Positions 39,340 to 58,472 of a stretch of 64,000 nt of DNA are shown here, piece after piece (the stretch's first letter is position 1; each line of letters begins with the position of its first letter). The notes beneath the pieces are model-generated. The model saw nothing but the letters and a program-made list of their open reading frames with translations, did not search any database and was not told where the DNA came from. A program made the translations under genes and the position numbers. The stretch is from Aidingimonas halophila (lineage in GTDB: Bacteria > Pseudomonadota > Gammaproteobacteria > Pseudomonadales > Halomonadaceae). The DNA is taken from NCBI RefSeq assembly GCF_900106955.1, contig NZ_FNNI01000002.1, positions 372,001-436,000 of the forward strand, in the 5' to 3' direction.

Positions 39340-39379
39340 TGTAAGCGATTTCCTACAAAACCTTAGGAAATCGCTTACA
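39340..39379 (-). promoter_or_regulatory. Double GacA/UvrY-like box (40-bp palindrome)
   Basis: Perfect 16-base arms TGTAAGCGATTTCCTA and TAGGAAATCGCTTACA around an 8-base centre. The left part reads TGTAAG-N6-CCTACA (39340-39357), one mismatch from the GacA upstream activating sequence TGTAAG-N6-CTTACA; the mirrored right part ends in a perfect CTTACA. It lies about 175-210 bases upstream of the estimated 5' end of the RsmZ-like RNA, in the eno 3' region. No T-run follows on either strand, so a terminator is unlikely. Confidence 0.7.
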
Positions 39380-39397
39380 CCGGCAGGCCGATCACAA

Positions 39398-39416
39398 GGC
39401 GATAACCGATATCACC
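39398..39416 (-). terminator. Weak stem-loop after eno
   Basis: On the minus strand GGTGATA / TATCGCC, seven pairs including one G-U, nine bases after the eno stop, followed only by TTGTG. It is the only candidate for eno termination before the GacA-like palindrome. Confidence 0.3.
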
Positions 39417-39424
39417 TCAATGGC

Positions 39425-40768
<1,344 letters not shown>

Positions 40769-40780
40769 TCACGGCTCCGC

Positions 40781-43402
<2,622 letters not shown>

Positions 43403-43491
43403 TTTCGGGCTAACGACCACGAAAAGGAGGACGCATTGCTGCAACAATACGCCACACCTGACTCGTAGCCTGTAACCACCAGCTTATGCCC

Positions 43492-49379
<5,888 letters not shown>

Positions 49380-49501
49380 GGGCGTGCCTCAACCAGGAAT
49401 CTGTATATTGTTTCCGAGGAAAACAAATGCTATATTGAAAGGTTATTTTTCATATTTTTATTCAAAAAAATGCGTCTTTCTGGCGCGAGAAAAGGCCGTA
49501 C

Positions 49502-49530
49502 AGCATAGCGACGCCTATCCCTACACGCAA
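49502..49530 (-). promoter_or_regulatory. Candidate gltB promoter
   Basis: On the minus strand TTGCGT (complement of 49525-49530), 17-base spacer, TATGCT (49502-49507). This leaves a leader of about 115 bases before gltB. Confidence 0.6.
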
Positions 49531-49656
49531 TTCCTCGGCTCGCAAAACCCCACCCAAGTTAGTGAAAAAACACCGTTTTTTCGTAAAACACGACAAATTT
49601 GCGATATATATCAGCAGCTTGAGTTAACGATACAGTTTGGGAATAACGATATAATC

Positions 49657-49721
49657 GTGAACCGGCAACCGCACCGCGCCCTCATGCCAATCATGCATGA
49701 GACATGCGGATTACGGTTCAC
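49657..49721. repeat. Three-tier imperfect hairpin downstream of aroB
   Basis: Nested arms: GTGAACCG (49657-49664) with CGGTTCAC (49714-49721); inside it TGCGG-type bases pair with CCGCA; and innermost CTCATGC (49681-49687) with GCATGAG (49695-49701). It lies 28 bases after the aroB stop. No T-run follows. It may be a structured 3' end or a small repeat element. Confidence 0.4.
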
Positions 49722-49748
49722 AAGACCCTTCCCATGCGGGCTACAGGA

Positions 49749-50852
49749 TCAGATTCGGGGATAATCGACCAGCAAGCCTTCGAGTGACGCATTCGGTACA
49801 GCTTCCTCGACATAGGCACAGCCGACCGTCTGAAGGAGCACCAGACGGATACGTGAATCGATATTCTTCTTGTCGAGGCGCATCACCGCGAGGAAATCGT
49901 CTGACGTCATGGATGCCGGTGCCGAAAGAGGCAGCCCGGCCGCATCGATGACGGCACGGATACGCGACACGTCCGATGGCGCCAGCCAGTCGAGCCGGCG
50001 CGACATCTCGGCCGCCATCGCCATGCCGACACCGACCGCTTCGCCGTGCAACCAGGCGCCGTAGCCCTGATGAGCCTCGATGGCATGGCCAAAGGTATGA
50101 CCGAGATTGAGCAAGGCGCGTACACCCTGTTCGGTCTCATCTGCCGCGACCACTTCTGCCTTGATCGCGCAGCTGCGCAGAATGGCCTCACGCAGGGCGT
50201 CAGTCTGTAACTCCCGAAGCGAGGTCATCCGTGCTTCCAGCCACTCCAGAAAGCCGACATCGCGAATCAGCCCGTACTTGATCACTTCGGCCAGGCCTGC
50301 CGATAGCTCACGTGATGGAAGAGAGGACAACGTATCGGTATCGACGAGAACGGCCCTTGGTTGCCAGAACGCGCCAATCATGTTCTTGCCGCGAGGATGA
50401 TTGACGCCGGTCTTGCCGCCCACGGATGAGTCGACCTGCGACAACAGCGTCGTTGGCACCTGGATGAATGCCACGCCACGCTGATAGGAAGCGGCAGCAT
50501 AGCCGACCATATCACCGATGACACCGCCGCCCAGCGCGACCAGCGTACACCTGCGATTGAAGCCCGCCGCCAACAACGCATCCCAGATGCAGGCAACCGA
50601 TTCCAGCGTCTTGGTGTGCTCGCCATCAGGCAAGACGACTTCTCGAACGTCGAGGTCAGACGGCAGGCCTTGCTTGAAGCGATCGAGATACAGCGGGGCA
50701 ATGGTCTCATTGGTGACCACCATGACCTGACGCCCGGCGAGATAGGGCTGGATCCACCGGGAATCACCGAGAAGGCCGGGGCCGACATGAATGGGATAAC
50801 TGCGCTCACCGAGCTCGACGGTCAAGGTACGGGGTGCTTGGCTGGGGGGCAT
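49749..50852 (-). CDS. aroB: 3-dehydroquinate synthase
   Basis: 367 residues. NAD+-binding domain with VVLPDGEHTKTLESVACIWD and GGGVIGDMVGYAAASYQRGV, the metal and active-site segment QVDSSVGGKTGVNHPRGKNM, and the metal-ligand histidines in LNLGHTFGHAIEAHQGYGAW then LHGEAV. It catalyses the second step of the shikimate pathway. The start at 50852 follows AGAGAG; an ATG 15 bases upstream has no site. Located after aroK in the pil-aroKB operon. Confidence 0.96.
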   Translation of the reverse strand: MPPSQAPRTLTVELGERSYPIHVGPGLLGDSRWIQPYLAGRQVMVVTNETIAPLYLDRFKQGLPSDLDVREVVLPDGEHTKTLESVACIWDALLAAGFNRRCTLVALGGGVIGDMVGYAAASYQRGVAFIQVPTTLLSQVDSSVGGKTGVNHPRGKNMIGAFWQPRAVLVDTDTLSSLPSRELSAGLAEVIKYGLIRDVGFLEWLEARMTSLRELQTDALREAILRSCAIKAEVVAADETEQGVRALLNLGHTFGHAIEAHQGYGAWLHGEAVGVGMAMAAEMSRRLDWLAPSDVSRIRAVIDAAGLPLSAPASMTSDDFLAVMRLDKKNIDSRIRLVLLQTVGCAYVEEAVPNASLEGLLVDYPRI

Positions 50853-50891
50853 GACACTCTCTTGCATGGTTAGGGCCGACGTAGACGGATA

Positions 50892-51434
50892 TCAGGCATT
50901 GCACTTCAATGGATCGACCAAGCGTTTGATGCGGCGGACGATCTCGTTGGCCACAGACCGTGGACCTCGCCGGTCGGTACGCACCACGAGGTCGGACGTG
51001 GCGCGATACAGCGGATCACGTTTGGTGAACATGGTGCGCAAGATCTCTTCAGGGTTGCCATTCTGGAGCAGGGGACGATTGCGATCCTTGGCAGTCCGGC
51101 GCAACTGTTGTTCGACGGTCGTGTAAAGGTAGATGACCGTTCCCCGTTCCCGCAGCATCCGTCGATTGGCCTCACGCAGGACAGCACCGCCACCCGTCGC
51201 CAACACGACAGCCTCCTTGCCCGTCAGTTCTTCGATCATCTGCTGCTCACGTTCGCGAAACCCGGCCTCACCTTCGACATCGAAAATCCAGGGAATATCT
51301 GCGCCACAACGACGCTGAATCTCGTGATCACTGTCGTAGAACTCACGAGACAGCTCGGCCGCCAAAAGACGGCCGATCGTGCTCTTTCCGGCCCCCATAG
51401 GGCCCACCAGAAACAGATTGGGAAGATCCTGCAT
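50892..51434 (-). CDS. aroK: Shikimate kinase
   Basis: 180 residues, P-loop kinase: Walker [13 protein letters not shown] (about residues 11-22), shikimate-binding [11 protein letters not shown] and [23 protein letters not shown], lid RNRPLLQ. Its ATG overlaps the pilQ stop by one base (TAATG), tying it to the pilus operon, as in Pseudomonas. Confidence 0.96.
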   Translation of the reverse strand: MQDLPNLFLVGPMGAGKSTIGRLLAAELSREFYDSDHEIQRRCGADIPWIFDVEGEAGFREREQQMIEELTGKEAVVLATGGGAVLREANRRMLRERGTVIYLYTTVEQQLRRTAKDRNRPLLQNGNPEEILRTMFTKRDPLYRATSDLVVRTDRRGPRSVANEIVRRIKRLVDPLKCNA

Positions 51435-52834
51435 TAGCGAACGGCCATATTGTCATCGATGATTCGAGGGGTAATGAATACCAATAACTCTACCTGTTCA
51501 CTGGCGTCTTGGGTATAGCGAAATAGTTGACCCAGCAGCGGCAGGTCACCCAGCAAGGGGGTCTTGAGCAGGCTGCTCATCTGTTCGCTGGAGAGGATAC
51601 CTCCCAATACCACCGTCTCTCCGTCACCGACCAGAACCTGCGTTTCGATCTGGCTGGTATCAATGGCCAGAGCCCCATCGACACTGCGGTCGGACACCGT
51701 ATCGTTATTGATCGCCAAGTCCATGATGATACGGTCGTCGGGAGTGATTTGCGGTGTGACTTCCAGTGACAGCACCGCTTCCTTGAAGTCCGTGCTGGTT
51801 GCACCACTGGATGTGGCCTCCTGATAAGGGATCTCGGTGCCTTGCTTGATCACTGCTTGACGCTGGTTCGCCGTGATGACACGCGGCTGCGAAATGGTCT
51901 GGCTCTTGCCTTCACTTTCGAGCGCCCGAAGTTCCAGATCGAGCAATACATCACCCGAGAGGTAACCGAAACTCAATCCGGTCATGGCCTGGGCCGGATT
52001 GCCAAGATCCACCTGTAATCCCCCCATGGCACGATCGAGCCCCTGCGGATTGCTTTCACGAGCACCGAAGCCCGTCCTGTCGTCAGCTTGCTGAAATCCC
52101 CCCGTACTCGACGCCGACCAGTTGACGCCCAACTCCTTGGTGACACTATCACGGGCAATGACGATACGTGCCTCGATCTGCACCTGGCGAACGGCGATAT
52201 CGAGCCTTTTCACGGCCTCGAGAACTCGCTCGATCCGTTCGGGGATATCCTGGAGAAGCAGGGTATTGGTACGCCCATCGGCACTGACATGTCCACGCTC
52301 AGATAGCCACCCAGGCCCGTCACTGCCGCGTAGCATCTCGGCCAACGTTTCCGCTTTAGCATAGCGCACGGCCAGATAGGCGGTTTCCAACGGGAGCAGC
52401 GCTTCCTCTTCATTTTGCGCATCAAGTACGTCGCGTCGCTGATCAGCGAATTCCCCGGCCGGTGCAACAAGCAGGACATTACCCTCCTGCCGGCTGTCCA
52501 GTCCCTGGCTCTGAAGTATCAGACCCAGTGCCTGATTCCAGGGGACATCCACCAGACTCAGAGTGACCTCTCCTTGCACACTGTCACTGACCACAAGATT
52601 CAAACCGGTATATTCGGCAAGGACCGCCAGTGCTTCCCGAACATCGATTGACCGAAAGTTCAGGGATAACGGCTCGCTACCATATGCAGGTTCGACACCC
52701 GACCCATCATGCCCATCCGGACGGAATCCCGCCGCCTCAGCGGCGATGCCTGGCGATATCCAGAACCCTGTCGGCGACAGCCCCACTGCCAACAGGACGG
52801 CCACAATACGCACCCCCTTCCTCCCTTGCATCAT
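51434..52834 (-). CDS. pilQ: Type IV pilus/competence secretin PilQ (short form)
   Basis: 466 residues with a signal peptide (about 1-32). A secretin N0/STN-type domain ([20 protein letters not shown]), an N1 domain ([20 protein letters not shown]) and the C-terminal secretin pore ([20 protein letters not shown], then [11 protein letters not shown] and [19 protein letters not shown]). The N-terminal AMIN domains of the roughly 700-residue Pseudomonas PilQ are absent, so it resembles the shorter HofQ/ComQ-type secretins. It forms the outer-membrane channel for pilus fibres or DNA uptake. ATGA overlap with pilP. Confidence 0.92.
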   Translation of the reverse strand: MMQGRKGVRIVAVLLAVGLSPTGFWISPGIAAEAAGFRPDGHDGSGVEPAYGSEPLSLNFRSIDVREALAVLAEYTGLNLVVSDSVQGEVTLSLVDVPWNQALGLILQSQGLDSRQEGNVLLVAPAGEFADQRRDVLDAQNEEEALLPLETAYLAVRYAKAETLAEMLRGSDGPGWLSERGHVSADGRTNTLLLQDIPERIERVLEAVKRLDIAVRQVQIEARIVIARDSVTKELGVNWSASSTGGFQQADDRTGFGARESNPQGLDRAMGGLQVDLGNPAQAMTGLSFGYLSGDVLLDLELRALESEGKSQTISQPRVITANQRQAVIKQGTEIPYQEATSSGATSTDFKEAVLSLEVTPQITPDDRIIMDLAINNDTVSDRSVDGALAIDTSQIETQVLVGDGETVVLGGILSSEQMSSLLKTPLLGDLPLLGQLFRYTQDASEQVELLVFITPRIIDDNMAVR

Positions 52835-53373
52835 TCGCTTGTTCCATTCCCCGTGTCATCATCGAGTGACAGACGACTGATATGTCGAGCCCAGCCTCCC
52901 TGCCCGTCAGGTCTCTTTTCGGCAATCGTCATGCGGGTAGCGTCTATCGCTACGACCTCACTAGCACTGTCTCCCAGATAGGCGCCCGGCTGCACCAAGT
53001 GAACACGCCCTCGGGGGTCACGGATCAAGGCCGAGTACCGCTCTCCAACGGCAAGGGTGCCAACCAGGGCCAAATCCTCCAGCTTGAAGGCTGCTAGCGA
53101 CACCCTGGATCTTTGCTGCTCGGCCCTTTCAGACTGGCTATCCATGATGTCAGCCTGCGGATCGCGAGCCTTGGCAAGAAAAGGACTCCGCTTATCACCA
53201 TGGTGATAAGCGAAACGGGGATAGACCGGCACATAGCTCGGGACACTCTGCGACGAACCGGTAGAGGAGGCCTGGGCAGCCAATCGTCGTTCAAGGCCAC
53301 TCAGATCGGGGTCGACACACCCGGCAAGCGATGCCAGCACTCCCCAAATCGCGACCTCAGGCCAACGCATCAT
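52831..53373 (-). CDS. pilP: Type IV pilus assembly lipoprotein PilP
   Basis: 180 residues. A lipoprotein signal with lipobox LAGC (Cys near residue 20), a disordered linker, and the PilP beta-domain (LEDLALVGTLAVGERYSALI, then DPRGRVHLVQPGAYLG). PilP links the inner-membrane PilMNO platform to the PilQ secretin. The ATG at 53373 overlaps the pilO stop (ATGA); a second ATG follows directly. The frame is open 12 codons upstream without support. Confidence 0.92.
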   Translation of the reverse strand: MMRWPEVAIWGVLASLAGCVDPDLSGLERRLAAQASSTGSSQSVPSYVPVYPRFAYHHGDKRSPFLAKARDPQADIMDSQSERAEQQRSRVSLAAFKLEDLALVGTLAVGERYSALIRDPRGRVHLVQPGAYLGDSASEVVAIDATRMTIAEKRPDGQGGWARHISRLSLDDDTGNGTSE

Positions 53374-54008
53374 CGCTCTCCCCGAGAAGCCTTCACATCC
53401 GTATCCCATCGATCGCTATAAGTGCGTACCAACATCGATAGACGCAACTCGTTCGAACCGCTGTCGACTGGCGCCAATGTAAAATCGTGCTGTGTCACCA
53501 GAAAGGACATGTTCGCCACCCCCGACAGGAAGGCAGCTATGCGGTGATAGTCACCCCTCACCTGAATATCGAACCCGGATTCCGTATAAAATGGCTCCCG
53601 AACCGGGGCTCGGAGGCGAATGAAATCGACGGCAAGCTGGTTATCCCGCGCAATATCGTTGATAGCATCCACGACCGCCGGAATTTCCTCCTCATCAGGC
53701 AGCATGGCCTTCAACGTCTCACTGCGCGCCTCGAGCTCAGCAATTCGGTTCCGCAGACCGGGCACCATGGCGGCCTTGGCAATTTCCTGCCGATAGTCGA
53801 GCAGCAACGACTCCTCGCGCTGCTGGGCATCCAGCCAGGCCTGTCTGGTCGGCAGCACCAGATACCACCCCATCACCACCATGACCAGCACCACCGACAC
53901 GAAACAGCACAACAAGTGAAGCATGCCGGGCCAGCGTCCTGCCTCCTTGAGGTCCAGATCACGCCAGTCCACATCGCGAAAAGCTCGCCACTCACGACTC
54001 AGGTTCAT
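53370..54008 (-). CDS. pilO: Type IV pilus inner-membrane protein PilO
   Basis: 212 residues: a short cytoplasmic N-terminus, one membrane helix (about 29-50), a coiled coil (about 58-102) and a ferredoxin-like periplasmic domain (IRLRAPVREPFYTESGFDIQ, GDYHRIAAFLSGVANMSFLV). It pairs with PilN. It overlaps pilN by 17 bases. Confidence 0.93.
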   Translation of the reverse strand: MNLSREWRAFRDVDWRDLDLKEAGRWPGMLHLLCCFVSVVLVMVVMGWYLVLPTRQAWLDAQQREESLLLDYRQEIAKAAMVPGLRNRIAELEARSETLKAMLPDEEEIPAVVDAINDIARDNQLAVDFIRLRAPVREPFYTESGFDIQVRGDYHRIAAFLSGVANMSFLVTQHDFTLAPVDSGSNELRLSMLVRTYSDRWDTDVKASRGER

Positions 54009-54549
54009 GGAACGTTCTCATGGCCTGATTCATTTTGAGTTCGAAACGTCGCTGTCCATCGATGTCTGACTCGACTTCAGTCAGGACAGGCGAATCGAAC
54101 GCCGGTGACATTCCCAGCGCACTCAACTGTTCTGACACGCGCGCATTGTCCCGGGCCAGACCGACGATATGCAGCGTCTGACCCCGGCGCGAGACATGAC
54201 GGTAATGGACCCCTTCCTGAAGCGTCATGACCAGCTGGTTCATCACACGCACACTGCGCGGACGGCGAAACTGTAAATGGGTGAGGGCATCCACCTCCGC
54301 CTGTATCCGCTGGCGGTCGGTTTTCAATGCGTCGATCGAGGGCATGTCGCGGCCAAGCCGTTGAATACGAGCCTCAATGAGCAGGTTGCGCCTTTCCTGG
54401 GCCGAGACTGCCTGGCGGTAATGAATCGCCATTCCTCCACACACGGTGGCAGTCAGGCATACGGACATCACCAACGTACGGTAAAAACGTCGGGCACGTC
54501 GACGCCGCAGCTGCTCACGCCAGGGCAACAAGTTGATTTCAATACTCAC
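53992..54549 (-). CDS. pilN: Type IV pilus inner-membrane protein PilN
   Basis: 185 residues. The N-terminal INLLPWREQLRRRR binds the PilM groove, followed by one membrane helix (about 25-45), a coiled coil and a periplasmic domain. The GTG at 54549, which overlaps the pilM stop (GTGA) and follows GAGGTCGGAG, is chosen because it puts INLLPWRE at the very N-terminus as in the family; an upstream ATG adds nine residues. Confidence 0.92.
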   Translation of the reverse strand: MSIEINLLPWREQLRRRRARRFYRTLVMSVCLTATVCGGMAIHYRQAVSAQERRNLLIEARIQRLGRDMPSIDALKTDRQRIQAEVDALTHLQFRRPRSVRVMNQLVMTLQEGVHYRHVSRRGQTLHIVGLARDNARVSEQLSALGMSPAFDSPVLTEVESDIDGQRRFELKMNQAMRTFHEPES

Positions 54550-55598
54550 CGCTCCGACCTCATCGCCAGCCCGCAAGCGGTAACCCAGGCAGGCGCTGTG
54601 GCCATCACCCCCTGATTGACATCCGCACCGGCGACCGCCAGGGCGCCAAATGGGTCGGCTGCCGCCACCTTCAGACGGCCATGTGCCGTCAGTCGCTCCT
54701 GAAGTCCAGGAATCAAACTTCCGCTACCGGCCAGGATCAATTCACCGACGTCTTCCTGCTGTCCCGTCGTACCGAAGAGCTGCAGGGAATGCCCGACCTG
54801 TTGGCCCAATGTCTCGACGAAGGGGACCAGCACTTCCCTCTCGTACGCTGACGGCAGATTCCCGCAACGCATGGCGCTCACAGCTTCATCCCGGGTCACC
54901 CGATATCGACTACAGACATCATCGATCAGTCGTTGCCCACCGACCGGAAGATCTCGACTATAAAGACTGCGCTCATTCTGAAATACGTGCAGGGCACTGG
55001 ACTCAGCACCGACATCAAGCAGTGCGACACCGGCTGCCTGGTCGCCGTCACCGGCATGAAAGGCTGACAACACTCGCCCCATGGCAAGTGTCTCCAGGTC
55101 GACTCTGCAAGGGTGCAAATCTGCCCGAGTGACGATATCGGACAACAGTTCTACGTATTGGCGCCGACAGGCAACCAGCAGGATGGACTGCTGCTCATCG
55201 TCAGCCGTTGTCGTAGGCAAACGCTGAAAATCGAAGGCGACATCATGGAACGGGAAGGGGAAATCGTCTCCGACCTCAAGAGGAATCCGTGCTTCGACTT
55301 CATCCTCATGCAAGGAGGCCGGCATCGGAAGGACCCGGGTGATGGCGGCATTCGAGGGTACTGCCACGCAGGCATGGCGCGAAGTGAAACTGCCCTGTCC
55401 CAACGCTGCACGGATCGACGCGACAACGGCTGTCGCATTCTGAACACGGCGCTCCACCACTGCCTGTGCCGGCAACGGCTGCTCCGCCTGACCCAGAACG
55501 CGATATCCTGAGGCCGTCCGCTTGAGTTCAATGGCCCTGACCGCCGTTGAAGTGATATCGATCCCGATCGTTCCCTGACCGGACCTTCTCGACCACAC
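54546..55598 (-). CDS. pilM: Type IV pilus assembly ATPase-fold protein PilM
   Basis: 350 residues with the actin-like fold of PilM/FtsA: GTIGIDITSTAVRAIELKRT at the N-terminus, GVALLDVGAESSALHVFQNE as the second phosphate-binding segment, and ELILAGSGSLIPGLQERLTA near the C-terminus. It is cytoplasmic and binds the PilN N-terminal peptide. A GTG start at 55598 follows GGGAG by about nine bases. First gene of pilMNOPQ-aroKB, divergent from mrcA. Candidate -10 TAATAT lies about 70 bases upstream. Confidence 0.93.
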   Translation of the reverse strand: MWSRRSGQGTIGIDITSTAVRAIELKRTASGYRVLGQAEQPLPAQAVVERRVQNATAVVASIRAALGQGSFTSRHACVAVPSNAAITRVLPMPASLHEDEVEARIPLEVGDDFPFPFHDVAFDFQRLPTTTADDEQQSILLVACRRQYVELLSDIVTRADLHPCRVDLETLAMGRVLSAFHAGDGDQAAGVALLDVGAESSALHVFQNERSLYSRDLPVGGQRLIDDVCSRYRVTRDEAVSAMRCGNLPSAYEREVLVPFVETLGQQVGHSLQLFGTTGQQEDVGELILAGSGSLIPGLQERLTAHGRLKVAAADPFGALAVAGADVNQGVMATAPAWVTACGLAMRSER

Positions 55599-55741
55599 CT
55601 GGTTTGTCTCCCAACGAATCCTTGTCGGTCGTCCGCTCGCCTAGCGCTGAACATCCTGTCCAGATGCGGACCATATTAGCAACACAAAATACATGATATC
55701 GCAGAAACTCATCGCCGAACACATTGTCTTGGTTTCAATGC

Positions 55742-55770
55742 TGGTGCGACCGCAACCAAATTCCTATAAT
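55742..55770 (+). promoter_or_regulatory. Candidate mrcA promoter
   Basis: Perfect -10 TATAAT (55765-55770) with TGGTGC 17 bases upstream, 71 bases before mrcA. TTGGTT (55729-55734) and AACCAA (55754-55759) form an inverted repeat across the promoter that could be an operator. Confidence 0.45.
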
Positions 55771-55840
55771 GGCCGCTTCAAAGGAACATCCATCTCATCG
55801 CCGTCCGAATGCTTCCGATCATCACGGGTAATACTATTTC

Positions 55841-58369
55841 ATGAAGCTGTTCAAAAAGTTAATCGTACCGCTGGTCTGGCTTGCCCTCTCTCTCGGCGCT
55901 GCCAGCCTGCTAGTCGTGGTCGGCGCTGCACTCTATTTCGCTCCCGGTCTACCAGACGTCCGTCAGCTGCAGAATTTCGAACTGCAAACACCGCTGCGCA
56001 TTTTTACGCGAGATGGCAAGCTTATCGGCGAATACGGCGACGAGCGGCGTATCCCTGTCGAGTTCGACGACATACCCGACGATATGATCAATGCCTTGCT
56101 GGCCGCTGAGGACAGCAGCTACTTCGATCACCCCGGTGTTGACCCCAAGGGTTTGGCCCGGGCGGCCTATGAACTGGCCGCCAGCGGTGGCGACATACAG
56201 TCCGGGGGCAGCACCATCACCATGCAGGTGGCCCGCAACTACTTGTTGAACCTCGATCGCACCTATACCCGCAAGATTCGGGAAATCCTGCTCGCCCTGC
56301 AGATGGAACAGGTGCTCGACAAAGGCGAGATATTCGAGCTCTACGTCAACAAGATCTTCCTCGGCAATCGGGCCTATGGGATTGCCGCGGCGGCCGAGAC
56401 CTATTACGACAAGCCTCTCGATGAGTTGACGCTAGCCCAACAGGCGATGATCGCCGGTTTACCGAAAGCCCCCTCTCAATTCAATCCTCTCGCCAATCCG
56501 GAGCGCTCCTTGATTCGACGCAACTGGATTCTGTACCGGATGCGCGAGCTGGATTATATCGACCAGGACACTTACCAAGAGGCGGTCGCCGCCCCCGTGA
56601 CGGCACGCCGGTTCTCGGCACAGGTCGAGGTCGATGCCCCCTACATGTCGGAGATGGCACGCCAGTTCGCTGTCGAACGCTATGGCGAGGAGGCTTACAC
56701 CAGCGGGTATCATATTCACACGACGCTCGACAGCGAGCTCCAGCCAAAGGCCCAGGCTGCGCTGACGAAAGGGCTGATCGATTATGACACCCGTCACGGT
56801 TGGCGTGGCCCTGAGGAGACCGACCTGCCCGCCAGCCTCGTCGAGGCCCAGGAACAGACCGAACGTAGCGGGTTGGAAGAAGAGCTGTCGGAATCGCCTG
56901 AAGTCATGGAAACCGCCCGGCAGGCCGCTGAGAGCAGTGAGACGGAAATCGAAGGCATCGATGGCGATGTCAGCAACTGGCTGCGTGTGCTGGAACGAAC
57001 ACCGGGTTACGGACCGCTTCAACCCGCTATCGTCGTGGAAAGCGAAGGGCAGGAAATGCGGGTTCTCAACCGGGATGGCGAGCTGATCACACTTAACTGG
57101 GATGGCCTGGAATGGGCACGCCCCTATCAAAGCGCCAACAGCCGAGGAGCCGTCCCCTCTTCGGCCGCGGATATCGCCAGCCGCGGCGATCTCGTACGTA
57201 TTCTCGAAAATGATGATGACGAATGGCGGCTTTCACAACGCCCCGATGCGGAAGGCTCGATCGTCGCCATCGAGCCCGATACGGGCGCCATTCGCGCCCT
57301 GCAAGGCGGCTTCAGCTTCTCGGCCAGCAAATTCAACCGAGCGACGCAAGCCAAACGGCAATCGGGGTCGATATTCAAGCCATTCATCTACCTGGCGGCA
57401 TTGCAAAGTGATGAGATGACCGCTGCCACGGTCATCAACGATGCCCCCATCGTCATGGCCGATGCCGGCGACACCTGGCGTCCGGTCAACTCCGGCGGTG
57501 AATTCCGCGGACCGACACGCCTGCGCGAGGCTCTGGCCCAATCCCGTAACCTGGTGACGGTGCGTCTGTTGCGGCAACTTGGACTGGATCAGACCCGAGA
57601 GTTCCTGGAAGGGTTCGGCTTCGCCGGGGACCGACTCCCGAACGGTTTGTCACTCGCTCTGGGAAGCGCCGACTTGACTCCCCTGGAAATGACCAATGCC
57701 TATGCCGTGCTGGCCAATGGCGGCTTCCAGGTCTCTCCCTGGTTCATTGAGCGGGTCATCCGCGGTGGCGAGGATGGTGAAGTCGTAGACGAAGCTTCTC
57801 CCCGGGTCGCCTGCCGCGACTGCAGCGAGGATGATACCGAAGTGGAAATCGACGGCGAAACCTACGCCGTAGCACCACGAGTCGCGGATCCCGCCTCGGT
57901 ATTCATCCTGCGCGACATGCTACGCGATGTCATCGAGCGCGGCACCGGTCGGAAAGCCATGGAATTGGGCCGTGAGGACATTGTCGGAAAGACCGGCACT
58001 ACCAATGACTATCGGGATGCGTGGTTCGCCGGTTTCAACGACGACCTCGTCGCCACCGTCTGGGTCGGCAAGGACAACTATGAGACGACGGGGGAATATG
58101 GCGGCCAGGCCGCTCTTCCCATCTGGATGGACTTCATGGCCAGCGCCCTGGAAGACCGGCCCGAAGCCGCTCCGGAACGTCCGGAATCGATCGTCACGGA
58201 ACGCATCGATCCGGAAACGGGACGGCGGCTGCATGACGGCCAGCAAGGGGGTATCGAGGAACTGTTCCGTGCCGACCACGTACCTGACTACCAACCACGT
58301 ACCATGGACCGTGAACTCGAAGACGATAGCGGTTCCCAGGGTACCGGAACGTACGAAGCCATCTTTTGA
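55841..58369 (+). CDS. mrcA: Penicillin-binding protein 1A
   Basis: 842 residues, bifunctional peptidoglycan synthase. Membrane anchor (about 9-32); GT51 glycosyltransferase domain with the catalytic glutamate in LAAEDSSYFDHPGVDPKGLA and GGSTITMQVARNYLL; an OB-like insert rich in acidic residues; and a transpeptidase domain with SIFK (SxxK) in SGSIFKPFIY, SRN (SxN) in AQSRNLVTV and KTGT in VGKTGTTNDY. Divergent from pilM, as ponA is in Pseudomonas. Confidence 0.97.
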   Translation: MKLFKKLIVPLVWLALSLGAASLLVVVGAALYFAPGLPDVRQLQNFELQTPLRIFTRDGKLIGEYGDERRIPVEFDDIPDDMINALLAAEDSSYFDHPGVDPKGLARAAYELAASGGDIQSGGSTITMQVARNYLLNLDRTYTRKIREILLALQMEQVLDKGEIFELYVNKIFLGNRAYGIAAAAETYYDKPLDELTLAQQAMIAGLPKAPSQFNPLANPERSLIRRNWILYRMRELDYIDQDTYQEAVAAPVTARRFSAQVEVDAPYMSEMARQFAVERYGEEAYTSGYHIHTTLDSELQPKAQAALTKGLIDYDTRHGWRGPEETDLPASLVEAQEQTERSGLEEELSESPEVMETARQAAESSETEIEGIDGDVSNWLRVLERTPGYGPLQPAIVVESEGQEMRVLNRDGELITLNWDGLEWARPYQSANSRGAVPSSAADIASRGDLVRILENDDDEWRLSQRPDAEGSIVAIEPDTGAIRALQGGFSFSASKFNRATQAKRQSGSIFKPFIYLAALQSDEMTAATVINDAPIVMADAGDTWRPVNSGGEFRGPTRLREALAQSRNLVTVRLLRQLGLDQTREFLEGFGFAGDRLPNGLSLALGSADLTPLEMTNAYAVLANGGFQVSPWFIERVIRGGEDGEVVDEASPRVACRDCSEDDTEVEIDGETYAVAPRVADPASVFILRDMLRDVIERGTGRKAMELGREDIVGKTGTTNDYRDAWFAGFNDDLVATVWVGKDNYETTGEYGGQAALPIWMDFMASALEDRPEAAPERPESIVTERIDPETGRRLHDGQQGGIEELFRADHVPDYQPRTMDRELEDDSGSQGTGTYEAIF

Positions 58370-58472
58370 TGACTGACCGCGTCGGGTGGCAGGATTGCCG
58401 CCCGGCGATCGCTGATGACACATAGCCTGCGTGGAGCCCATCCATTCGATTGGCAACCCATGGAGCTTTTCG

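Larger units (their letters stand above)
49380..49748. other. 369-base region between aroB and gltB
   Basis: It contains, on the minus strand, a branched hairpin after aroB (49657-49721), an AT-rich stretch with repeated AAAACAC/TTTTTTCG elements (about 49560-49600), the gltB promoter (49502-49530) and a leader of about 115 bases with a run of seven A/T (49460s). AT-rich tracts upstream of gltB are often targets of Lrp-type or nitrogen regulators; no specific consensus is claimed. No gene is seen. Confidence 0.5.

Noticed and set aside
39340-39379. The palindrome as the eno terminator
   Set aside because: No T-run on either strand, and the arms start and end with TGTAAG/CTTACA, which fits GacA boxes better.
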